Of a DNA stretch of 64,000 bases, positions 1-6,812 are shown piece by piece. The notes under the pieces were generated by a model, which was given only the letters and a program-made list of their open reading frames with translations, had not been told where the DNA came from and did no database searches. Source of the stretch: an uncultured Phascolarctobacterium sp. (GTDB taxonomy: Bacteria > Bacillota > Negativicutes > Acidaminococcales > Acidaminococcaceae); assembly GCA_900544795.1 (NCBI GenBank), contig UQWM01000006.1, positions 39,269 through 103,268 of the forward strand. Reading direction: 5' to 3'. Position numbers and translations under genes: made by a program. The stretch's first letter is position 1. Each line of letters begins with the position of its first letter.

Positions 1-654
1 TTTATGGAACTGATAAAAAATACTGAACATATTGCCGGCTATGACCTGTCTAAAAAAATTGACTTGACGGCTTCAGGCGGTTGCTGCAATTTGCCGGATG
101 GTAGAGTTGCGGTCTGGGCGCATGGTTATATTCCGGAGGAAGCTGTTAGTAGGCATGAAAAAACTGACCGGGTACCGTATAGGGAGTGGGCGAAAGGCAA
201 TTGGGTAACGGCGACACCGGGCGCTGTGGTCGATTATGACAAGATCACAGAGTATGTTGATGATTTTAATCGCCAGATAGGTAGGGTGCCGGCCGAAGAT
301 TGTTTTGATCCGTACAATGCGACACTGTATATGACGCAGATGGAGAAAAAGAGCAGCAGAACGGTTGTCGAGGTGCGGCAGGGAACGCTGACGCTTTCGG
401 AACCAACGAATAGGCTACGGGAACTTATTGTATCAGAAAAGGTAGTACATGATGGTAATCCACTGCTGACCTGGGCGTTAAGCAATGCCTATGCTGTGTC
501 TGATAGCAATGAGAACATTAAACTTAGCAAACGCAATAAAGATGATAGCCAGCGTATAGATCCTGTTGCAGCGGTGATAAATGCTTTGAGCAGGTTGCCT
601 AAAATGGCTAAAAAGCGCAGTAAGTATGAAGATGAGGATGTTTTGGAACTTTGA
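1..654 (+). CDS. Phage terminase large subunit, C-terminal part (partial at window edge)
   Basis: The reading frame is open through the left window edge, so this is the C-terminal ~217 residues of a longer protein. It resembles the nuclease half of phage TerL, the motor that cuts concatemeric DNA and packages it into proheads. Visible acidic nuclease-type motifs are CFDPYN near residue 100 and RIDPVAA near residue 187, followed by a basic C-terminal tail. It sits directly before the portal gene, the usual place for terL in HK97-type phages. The ATG at position 4 is probably internal and not the start. Assignment rests on motif plus context; the ATPase half is outside the window. Confidence 0.85.
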   Translation, partial: FMELIKNTEHIAGYDLSKKIDLTASGGCCNLPDGRVAVWAHGYIPEEAVSRHEKTDRVPYREWAKGNWVTATPGAVVDYDKITEYVDDFNRQIGRVPAEDCFDPYNATLYMTQMEKKSSRTVVEVRQGTLTLSEPTNRLRELIVSEKVVHDGNPLLTWALSNAYAVSDSNENIKLSKRNKDDSQRIDPVAAVINALSRLPKMAKKRSKYEDEDVLEL

Positions 655-675
655 CGGAAGGAGGTGAAAAAGGCG

Positions 676-1944
676 ATGAAAATAAAAATACCTTTTATTG
701 AGAGGTCGTTAGAAATATCATTTGATGACGCTGGTGGAAAATGGGCTACGTCAGGAGGAAGCCCTATTGATGCGGTTGTCAAAGCTGCTGGCGTGACTGA
801 GGAAAAAGCGCTGCGTCTTGACGCGGTGTATGCCTGTGTGCAGCTGTATGCAAGGACTATGGCAGCAATGCCCCTGATACTGTACAAAAAGACGGATAAG
901 GGCAAAGAACGCGCTGTAAACCATTATTTATACAGGCTGTTGCATGATGAACCTAATCCCAATATGACAAGCTATGTTTTTCGTCAAATATTGGAGGCTT
1001 CGCTTAAAACATGGGGCAATGGTTACGCTTGGATAGAATTTGATGAAGATTGGAAAATCAAGCATTTATGGCCCCTGCATCCTGAGAGCGTATTCCCGCA
1101 AAGGGACTTGCGGACTGGCGAGCTTTTCTATGATGTTATTTTTTATAATGGCAGGCGCTGTATTTTGCGCGCGTATGAAATGCTGCATATTCCGGGGTTG
1201 GGCTTTGATGGTATTTCCGGTCGGTCTCCAATCAGACAATGCGCTGAAACTATGGGCTTGTCACTTTCAATCAGAAAATATGGCAATAAGTTTTTTGACA
1301 ACGGCGCGCGGCCTTCCGGTGTGCTTGAACATCCCGGAGCGTTGACTGAAGCTGCGCAGGAAAGACTGAAGAAGAGTTTTGATAAGCGTTATTCCGGAAT
1401 TGAGAACGCGGCCAAAACAATGCTTTTAGAAGAAGGTATGACTTATAAGCAAATAGGCGTTCCGCCGGAAGAAGCGCAGTTTTTGGAAAGCCGTAAATAT
1501 TCAGTAACAGAAATTGCAAGGATATACAGTGTTCCCCCACATATGATTGGTGATCTTGACCGGGCGACGTTCAGTAATATTGAGAGTCAGGATATCAATT
1601 TTGCCAAGCATACGATCATGCCGGAATGCGTCTGCTGGGAGCAGGAGCTGCGCAGAAAGCTTCTGACGACAGAAGAAAATGAGGCTTATGAGATTGAATA
1701 CTTGATGGATGGCCTTGTACGCGGTGATATGCCGAGCCGTTATCAAGCGTATGCTATTGGCAAGCAGTGGGGCTTCCTTAGCACGAATGATGTCCGGGCG
1801 AAAGAAAACATGAATTTTGTTAAAGATGGCGATGTTTTATATACGCCACTTAATATGATTGCCAGCGATCAGTCTGCTGCCTATTGGCAGTCTCGGATCG
1901 ATGCGCAAAAACAAGTGCAGAAGGGAGGTGAAAGTAATGAGTAA
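676..1944 (+). CDS. Phage portal protein, HK97 family
   Basis: Forms the dodecameric ring at the capsid vertex through which DNA enters and leaves. The ~422-residue length fits the HK97 portal family, as do the N-terminal segment with LDAVYACVQLYARTMA, the repeated Trp/Tyr-rich core and the C-terminal FLSTNDVRAKENM. I prefer ATG 676 over GTG 664 because the strong AAGGAGG at 658-664 lies 11 bases before it and overlaps the GTG. It follows terL and overlaps the protease gene by 8 bases, a standard head-module order with translational coupling. Confidence 0.92.
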   Translation: MKIKIPFIERSLEISFDDAGGKWATSGGSPIDAVVKAAGVTEEKALRLDAVYACVQLYARTMAAMPLILYKKTDKGKERAVNHYLYRLLHDEPNPNMTSYVFRQILEASLKTWGNGYAWIEFDEDWKIKHLWPLHPESVFPQRDLRTGELFYDVIFYNGRRCILRAYEMLHIPGLGFDGISGRSPIRQCAETMGLSLSIRKYGNKFFDNGARPSGVLEHPGALTEAAQERLKKSFDKRYSGIENAAKTMLLEEGMTYKQIGVPPEEAQFLESRKYSVTEIARIYSVPPHMIGDLDRATFSNIESQDINFAKHTIMPECVCWEQELRRKLLTTEENEAYEIEYLMDGLVRGDMPSRYQAYAIGKQWGFLSTNDVRAKENMNFVKDGDVLYTPLNMIASDQSAAYWQSRIDAQKQVQKGGESNE

Positions 1945-2584
1945 ATTATTGTATCGTTCTTTGCGTATGGATGCACCAGTTGACAGCACGAACCGAACTA
2001 CTAAAGTAAGTTTTTCGTCTGAACAGGCGGTGCGCCGCTATGATTGGGGCAGAGATGAATATTACATGGAGATTTTGGGACACGAACAAGGCAATGTTGA
2101 TTTGTCGCGGTTGAGTGATTTAGGCGTAGTTTTGTTTAACCATGATCGAGATAAGGTCATTGGTGCTGTTGAGTGTCCTGCGCTTGATGCAGCTTCACAT
2201 CGTTGCCTCGCAGCTATTCGTTTTGATAAAGATGATGATAGCGAAAAAGTTTATCAGAAAGTTTATAGCGGTACCTTGAAAGGTATTTCCGTTGGGTATT
2301 CGGTATCACGCTGGGAAATCGTTACAGCGGGCAGCAAATCAAGCTGCGGCCGTTTTGATGGCCCTTGCCGGATTGCCAGAGAGTGGCAGCCATATGAAAT
2401 ATCTGTTGTAAGTATTCCGGCAGATACTGCTGTTGGTATTGGCCGGGATTTTGACGGTGTAGATGATGAAACAATAGAAGAGTTTAGGGCCTATCTAACG
2501 TTTAAGAGAGATGTAAAAAAACAGGGCCAGGAAACTAATGCCCTGCGAATGAAGGAAATTGAGATTTTAGAAATGGAAGGATGA
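1937..2584 (+). CDS. HK97 family prohead maturation protease
   Basis: Serine protease (S78 family) that trims the capsid scaffold and delta domain inside the prohead. Catalytic candidates are the His in LFNHDRD (about residue 65), the Ser in GTLKGISVGY (about residue 118) and the downstream acidic region around EWQPYEISVVSIPAD. ATG 1937 is chosen because a strong GGGAGGTG lies just before it; the frame is open 78 bases further upstream but that stretch is inside the portal gene. It overlaps both neighbours, as expected for the portal-protease-capsid cassette. Confidence 0.92.
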   Translation: MSKLLYRSLRMDAPVDSTNRTTKVSFSSEQAVRRYDWGRDEYYMEILGHEQGNVDLSRLSDLGVVLFNHDRDKVIGAVECPALDAASHRCLAAIRFDKDDDSEKVYQKVYSGTLKGISVGYSVSRWEIVTAGSKSSCGRFDGPCRIAREWQPYEISVVSIPADTAVGIGRDFDGVDDETIEEFRAYLTFKRDVKKQGQETNALRMKEIEILEMEG

Positions 2585-2589
2585 TATCA

Positions 2590-3891
2590 ATGGATAAAAT
2601 TTTACAGTTAAAACAAAAACGTGCTGAGGTAGTCAAAAAAATGAGAGCGCTGGTTGAAGGAGCTGAAAGCGGCCAAAGAAGTTTAAGCGATGAGGAAAAC
2701 GCTTCTTACGAGGCATTGCGAGCTGATGCAGAACGTATGAAAAGAGAGATTGAACGCGAAGAAGAATTGCGCAGGCTGGAAAGCCAGGTGCCTAATCAGT
2801 TCCCGGCAGGTACGAGCAGGGCTGCTTTTGCCCGTGAAGAAAAACTTGATGCCGGTGTACGCTTCGCACGCTTTGTTAAAGCCAGTTTACTTGCAACTCG
2901 TGAAGGTGGCTCTGCTGTTGAGGCTGTTGAAAGAATGTACCCGCAGGATGAAATGCTGCGCTCTGCCATGAATGAAGGTGTTGCAGCTGACGGCGGCACG
3001 CTTGTCCCCGTTAATCTGTACAATGAAATCATTCCTCTGCTGCGCGAGGTGAGCGTTGTTCGCAGCTTGGGTGCAGGTGAATTGCCCCTGCCTAATGGCA
3101 ATATGAAGATTCCTAAGCAAACCGGTGCTGCGAACTTTACTTGGGTCGGTGAGGATAAACCTATTGCATCCAGTAAGCCAGCTTTAGGCTTTATGTCGTT
3201 GAGCGCGAAAAAGCTTAGCGGCCTGATTCCGCTGTCCAATGAACTTTTGGCGGATGCCAGTATTTCTGCGGATATGTTTGTGCGCAACGAGCTGGTCAAC
3301 GGCATTGCTGAGGCGGAGGATATTACCGCTTTATATGGTACCGGCGGTGACTACCAGCCGAAAGGTATTACAGTAGCTTGCGCATCCAATAAAATCACAG
3401 TAAACAGCGAAATCACTTCTGATGTACTTGATGCAATGATGGGCAAAGCGCTTTCGGCAAAGCTGGCGCAGCCCGCTTTTATTTGGGCTTTCCCGGGGCA
3501 GATTTGGGCTAAAATTTATGGCATGAAAACAGCAACAGGCAACTATATTTACCGTGATGAAATGAAAGACGGTATGCTGCTTGGCAGGCCGTTCAAAATC
3601 TGGAATAGCGTAAAAGTTGGTACCGATGCTAATGCTAAAACACAAATTTTCCTTGGCGATTGGAAGCACTTTATGATCGGCAAAGCTGCGGAATTACAGA
3701 TCGCTGTATCTGCTGACGCTGCTTATACTTCTGGGAATAAAATGGTATCTGCCTTTGAAAACGATCTGACCTTGATGCGTGCGATCGTACGTGAAGATTT
3801 TGGTGTTCGCTATGATGAAGCCTTTATTTGGGCTGATGGAGTTTTCAGCAAGGGAACGGCTCCTGTTGAACCTAGTGGCGAAGGGGCGTAA
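2590..3891 (+). CDS. Major capsid protein, HK97 family
   Basis: Main shell protein. Residues ~1-70 are a charged, coiled-coil-forming delta (scaffold) domain that the neighbouring protease is expected to remove. The rest carries HK97-fold features such as GGTLVPVNLYNEII, FTWVGEDKPI and the ALYGTGGDYQPKGI segment. ATG 2590 is preferred to ATG 2581 because GGAAGG at 2574-2579 is 10 bases from the former and 1 base from the latter. Length (433 residues) and order directly after the protease both match the family. The mature N-terminus cannot be fixed from sequence alone. Confidence 0.93.
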   Translation: MDKILQLKQKRAEVVKKMRALVEGAESGQRSLSDEENASYEALRADAERMKREIEREEELRRLESQVPNQFPAGTSRAAFAREEKLDAGVRFARFVKASLLATREGGSAVEAVERMYPQDEMLRSAMNEGVAADGGTLVPVNLYNEIIPLLREVSVVRSLGAGELPLPNGNMKIPKQTGAANFTWVGEDKPIASSKPALGFMSLSAKKLSGLIPLSNELLADASISADMFVRNELVNGIAEAEDITALYGTGGDYQPKGITVACASNKITVNSEITSDVLDAMMGKALSAKLAQPAFIWAFPGQIWAKIYGMKTATGNYIYRDEMKDGMLLGRPFKIWNSVKVGTDANAKTQIFLGDWKHFMIGKAAELQIAVSADAAYTSGNKMVSAFENDLTLMRAIVREDFGVRYDEAFIWADGVFSKGTAPVEPSGEGA

Positions 3892-3897
3892 AACAAA

Positions 3898-4422
3898 ATG
3901 AATTTTAGGATTGTAGATCGGCCACGTGCTGAGCCGGTCTCTTTGGATGAGATCCGCTGCTATCTGCGTGTGGATAGTAATGATGATGATTTGCTTTTAG
4001 GAAGTTTGATTACTGTGGCCCGCAGCTATTGTGAAAATTATCAGCGCCGGGCCTATATGATGCAAACTTTAGAATTCACGACTGATAAGTGCCTAATTGA
4101 GTTGCCTCGATCTGAAGAATTACAGAGGATCGAGTGTGTTGAAATCAATGGTGAGGTTATACCTGATGATTGGTATACTGTGAAGCGTTGCTTGCTCGCT
4201 ATTGTGGAACTGAATGTATTAACAGATAAGCCTGTGACTGTACGCTATGTAACCGGTGTCGAGAGCGCCGAGGCTGTACAGGCGGAGGTTAAACAGGCCA
4301 TCTGCCTGCTGGTAGCGCACTGGTATGAAAACCGTATTGCCGTTATTACCGATGCTGCGCCTAAAGAATTACCTTTAGGCGTTAAGGCCCTGCTGGATAT
4401 GGGGCGGGTGATCAGCTTATGA
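3898..4422 (+). CDS. Head-tail connector protein, gp6-like adaptor
   Basis: A 174-residue protein placed directly after the major capsid gene. The N-terminal PVSLDEIRCYLRVDSNDDDLLLGSLITVARSY-type pattern (helical, residues ~12-45) is characteristic of the HK97 gp6 / phiE125 gp8 head-tail adaptor family, which docks under the portal. The C-terminal helix (VKQAICLLVAHWYENR) also fits. Its stop overlaps the next start by 4 bases, indicating coupled expression with the other connector genes. Confidence 0.85.
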   Translation: MNFRIVDRPRAEPVSLDEIRCYLRVDSNDDDLLLGSLITVARSYCENYQRRAYMMQTLEFTTDKCLIELPRSEELQRIECVEINGEVIPDDWYTVKRCLLAIVELNVLTDKPVTVRYVTGVESAEAVQAEVKQAICLLVAHWYENRIAVITDAAPKELPLGVKALLDMGRVISL

Positions 4423-4736
4423 ACCCGGGAAAGCTAAATAAACGAATTGATTTACTGGAATCGGTTTGGAGTGGCGACGGACAAGGCGGTAGAAAGCAGG
4501 AGTGGAATTTGTTTCGTAATGTTGCAGCAGCTGTTGTGCAGCAGGCTTTTTCCTCTGCCGCTATTCAGGGTGCGGAATCATCGCTTGCGATTACTGAAAT
4601 AACAATAAGAAAGATCCCTGTTGAGCTTACTGGCTGGCGTGTGCGGTATAAGAATGAAATTTATGAGGTTCTTTCCTGTGATAATTCGGCAGCTGATCGG
4701 ACAATTTTGCAATGCAGAAAAATTGTTAAGAGGTGA
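4419..4736 (+). CDS. Head closure / head-tail joining protein
   Basis: A 105-residue protein starting MNPGKLNKRIDLLE, the typical opening of the SPP1 gp16-like head-tail joining family, which plugs or extends the connector beneath the portal. The C-terminal GWRVRYKNEIYEVLSCD is the usual small beta-barrel signature of this family. It overlaps the upstream adaptor gene by 4 bases and ends 6 bases before the next start. Confidence 0.82.
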   Translation: MNPGKLNKRIDLLESVWSGDGQGGRKQEWNLFRNVAAAVVQQAFSSAAIQGAESSLAITEITIRKIPVELTGWRVRYKNEIYEVLSCDNSAADRTILQCRKIVKR

Positions 4737-4742
4737 GTGCTG

Positions 4743-5213
4743 ATGCGGATCCGCTGTAAAGTAAAAGATGTGAAAAATACAGTAGATAACATCAAACGTT
4801 ATGATCTTGACACGCAACAGAATCTTGTAAAAGTTATCAATAGCAGCCTTGGAAGAATCGGCAAAGGGGCAAAACAGCGCGTTAGCAGCCGTGGCCTCAG
4901 AACGAATATTGCTGGCAGGAAGCTTGACATAAAATCAAGGATCAGTACCAGCAGGGCAAATTACACGAAAGGTAAGTTTGGTGGCAAAGTGGAAAGTAAA
5001 GCGCCACATTCACATCTTGTTGAATTTGGTACCAGGCCACACAGCTTGGACAAAGGTGCCAGAAGGAAGAAAATGGTAATCAATGGACAGCCTGTAGCAG
5101 GTAAAATCATGCATCCTGGAGCGAAAGCAAAACCTTTCATGCAGCCATCGTATTATTCAGAACGTAGTAAGTATATAGCTGGTATAAGAAAGGCGGTTGA
5201 GCATAAAAAATGA
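4743..5213 (+). CDS. HK97 gp10-like neck/tail protein
   Basis: A basic 156-residue protein. The central HSHLVEFGTRPHSL and C-terminal AKPFMQPSYYS segments are hallmarks of the HK97 gp10 / minor tail family that connects head and tail. ATG 4743 is preferred to GTG 4737 because AGAGGTG at 4729-4735 is well spaced from the ATG. The gene overlaps the next by 4 bases. Confidence 0.83.
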   Translation: MRIRCKVKDVKNTVDNIKRYDLDTQQNLVKVINSSLGRIGKGAKQRVSSRGLRTNIAGRKLDIKSRISTSRANYTKGKFGGKVESKAPHSHLVEFGTRPHSLDKGARRKKMVINGQPVAGKIMHPGAKAKPFMQPSYYSERSKYIAGIRKAVEHKK

Positions 5214-5611
5214 AGCGAATACCTTTGAATGTGCTTTCAGCAGCGTTGTATAGGCGTTTATCAGAACATCAAGATGTTCCTGTTTACGATGACGTACCGT
5301 CAGAAGCCGCCGCGCCGTATATTACATTTGGCCTGTTTACTTGTAAAGAGGCGGGCACTAAAACAAATGATATTTGCGATGTTACCGTCAATATTGATGT
5401 TTGGAGTGAATACGCCGGTAAAAAAGAAGTAAACCAGATTGCTAATGATATTATTACCCTGATCCAATCAGCAGACCTTGATTTATCGGCCGATCAGTTT
5501 GCTTTTTTAGGCAGCGAGGTTGATTTTTTTGAGGCTTTCCCTGAGGATACGGCAGGCTATCATGGTGTGATCACGATAATTTTTAAAATTCAAAATATGG
5601 AGGTGCAGTAG
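5210..5611 (+). CDS. Tail completion / terminator protein, DUF3168-like
   Basis: A 133-residue protein with the pattern PVYDDVP, PYITFG and VNIDVWSEY, typical of the tail terminator family (DUF3168, gp17-like) that caps the tail tube and joins it to the head. It starts inside the stop codon of the gp10-like gene and ends immediately before the major tail protein, the expected position for a tail completion protein. Confidence 0.82.
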   Translation: MKRIPLNVLSAALYRRLSEHQDVPVYDDVPSEAAAPYITFGLFTCKEAGTKTNDICDVTVNIDVWSEYAGKKEVNQIANDIITLIQSADLDLSADQFAFLGSEVDFFEAFPEDTAGYHGVITIIFKIQNMEVQ

Positions 5612-6076
5612 ATGTCAATTACATCTTTACCAATAAATCCGAATAAAGCCAGCGCTACGCTGGGCAAGGACTATCTGCTTTCGGTCAATACAGGTACGAA
5701 TGATGTGCCGGTTTGGAGCCAGGTAGGGGGCCAACGCAGTACGTCTTTGAATAAAAGCGCAGAAGAAATTGACGGATCGGACAAAACTACTGGCGGGTGG
5801 AAAATAACCAAAGCTGGTTTACGATCCTGGTCTATGGAACTTGAAAGCGTAGTTGTTTTAGACGATAAAGGTGCAGACGCTATAGACTATGCCTTTGACA
5901 ACGGCGTAGAAATCAACTGCCGGGTAGAATATCCTAATGGAGACGTATTCGAGGGCTGGGGCAGTGTAACTGAGTGCAATATCGAAGCGCCACATGATGA
6001 TGTGGCTACTATCAGCGCAACTATCAATGGCAATGGCCCGTTGCAAAAAATCAAAGCCGGAGAAGCGGCTGAATAA
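5612..6076 (+). CDS. Phage major tail (tube) protein, TP901-1-like
   Basis: A 154-residue protein resembling the TP901-1/phage_tail_2 major tail family: an N-terminal LLSVNTG region, a WSQVGGQRSTSLN segment, SWSMELES and a C-terminal ATISATINGNGPL strand. It would polymerise into the non-contractile tail tube. AGGAGGTG-like ribosome binding (GGAGGTG) lies just upstream. A hairpin terminator follows directly, which would keep tube protein in excess over the downstream chaperone and tape measure. Confidence 0.85.
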   Translation: MSITSLPINPNKASATLGKDYLLSVNTGTNDVPVWSQVGGQRSTSLNKSAEEIDGSDKTTGGWKITKAGLRSWSMELESVVVLDDKGADAIDYAFDNGVEINCRVEYPNGDVFEGWGSVTECNIEAPHDDVATISATINGNGPLQKIKAGEAAE

Positions 6077-6079
6077 TTG

Positions 6080-6108
6080 AAAAGGGGGATTGATTCCCCC
6101 TTTTTTTA
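6080..6108 (+). terminator. Intrinsic terminator after the major tail protein gene
   Basis: A G5/C5 stem (AAAGGGGGA ... TCCCCCTTT) followed by a run of seven T lies between the tail tube gene and the tail chaperone. In phage late operons such partial terminators lower expression of the downstream tail genes. Confidence 0.8.
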
Positions 6109-6123
6109 ATAGGAGGATATAAA

Positions 6124-6489
6124 ATGAAAAAAACTATGCCTTTTAAAGTTTTCGGGAACGATGGTGACTATCTTACCCTGAATATTAAAGACCTTATAAC
6201 TATAGAAAATACTATAGGCAAGTCTATTATTAAGCTTGGCAGCGAATTAGAAAATGGTGTATATACGTTGGGTGATATTACGCAATGTTTACCTATTGCC
6301 TATCGTGACTGTTTAGCGAGGCGCGATGAAAAAATGATGACTGTAGCAGAATGTACTCGAAAAATAGAAGAAGCTTTTGAAACTGGTAGTTCTATCAGTT
6401 CTATCGCAGTTCCGCTCTATCTTGCCATTTTAGAAACTGGTTTTTTTGGAAAAAACCAAAACGCCGCTCAGCAGAAACCGATCGAGTAG
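6124..6489 (+). CDS. Tail assembly chaperone, short form (G-like)
   Basis: A 121-residue protein between the tail tube and tape measure genes, the fixed position of tail assembly chaperones in siphoviruses. The sequence itself is weakly conserved, so identity comes mainly from position, size and the frameshift signal near its 3' end. The short form is made by normal decoding and stops at 6487-6489. It is thought to coat the tape measure protein during tube polymerisation. The ribosome binding site is AGGAGG at 6111-6116. Confidence 0.8.
   Translation: MKKTMPFKVFGNDGDYLTLNIKDLITIENTIGKSIIKLGSELENGVYTLGDITQCLPIAYRDCLARRDEKMMTVAECTRKIEEAFETGSSISSIAVPLYLAILETGFFGKNQNAAQQKPIE
6450..6456 (+). promoter_or_regulatory. 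Slippery heptamer for programmed -1 ribosomal frameshift
   Basis: The heptamer A AAA AAC is in the correct phase of the chaperone frame (codons GGA AAA AAC), the classic strong -1 slip site. A second possible slippery run, T TTT TTT in phase at 6441-6447, lies just before it. After slipping, the frame stays open from 6456 to 6809 and joins the downstream reading frame. Confidence 0.88.
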
Positions 6490-6809
6490 TTGTAAAATCT
6501 GCTAGTGAATGGTTTAAAACTATTGAGGCTGCGGCCTATGGGATTATAGGCTTGAAGCCGTGGGAGCTGGAGCGGCTGCAATGTCATGAGTTAGAAACTC
6601 TTTTTGATGGCTATCGGCTGCGAGAGGATAGGGATAATGCCCGAATGGCATACTTTACTTACTGGATCGTAATGCCGCACGTCCGAAAAGGTAAGCTTAG
6701 TCTGAATAAAATCTTGAAACCGATTATAGGAAAAAAGGAAAGAACGAAAGAGGAACTTTTGGCAGAAAAAGAATATTATAAAAATTTATTTGGGAAGGGA
6801 GGTAAATAA
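6456..6809 (+). CDS. Tail assembly chaperone, frameshift extension (GT-like C-terminal part)
   Basis: This -1 frame has no ATG or well-placed ribosome binding site; the first possible start is a TTG at 6552 without one. It is continuously open from the slippery site at 6450-6456, so it is best read as the C-terminal extension of the chaperone. The fusion would have 111 codons before the slip plus 117 after, about 228 residues. The extension is charged and helical (KPWELERL, ERTKEELLAEKEYY) and ends 3 bases before the tape measure start. The same layout is known for lambda G/GT and many siphoviruses. Confidence 0.85.
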   Translation, partial: PKRRSAETDRVVVKSASEWFKTIEAAAYGIIGLKPWELERLQCHELETLFDGYRLREDRDNARMAYFTYWIVMPHVRKGKLSLNKILKPIIGKKERTKEELLAEKEYYKNLFGKGGK

Positions 6810-6812
6810 AAA

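Noticed and set aside
4..6. ATG 4 as a true start of the first protein
   Set aside because: The frame continues through the window edge and only the nuclease half of the terminase is present.
6552..6809. Separate gene of 85 residues starting at TTG 6552
   Set aside because: No ribosome site precedes it, and the -1 frame is open all the way back to the slippery heptamer, so it is the frameshift extension of the chaperone.
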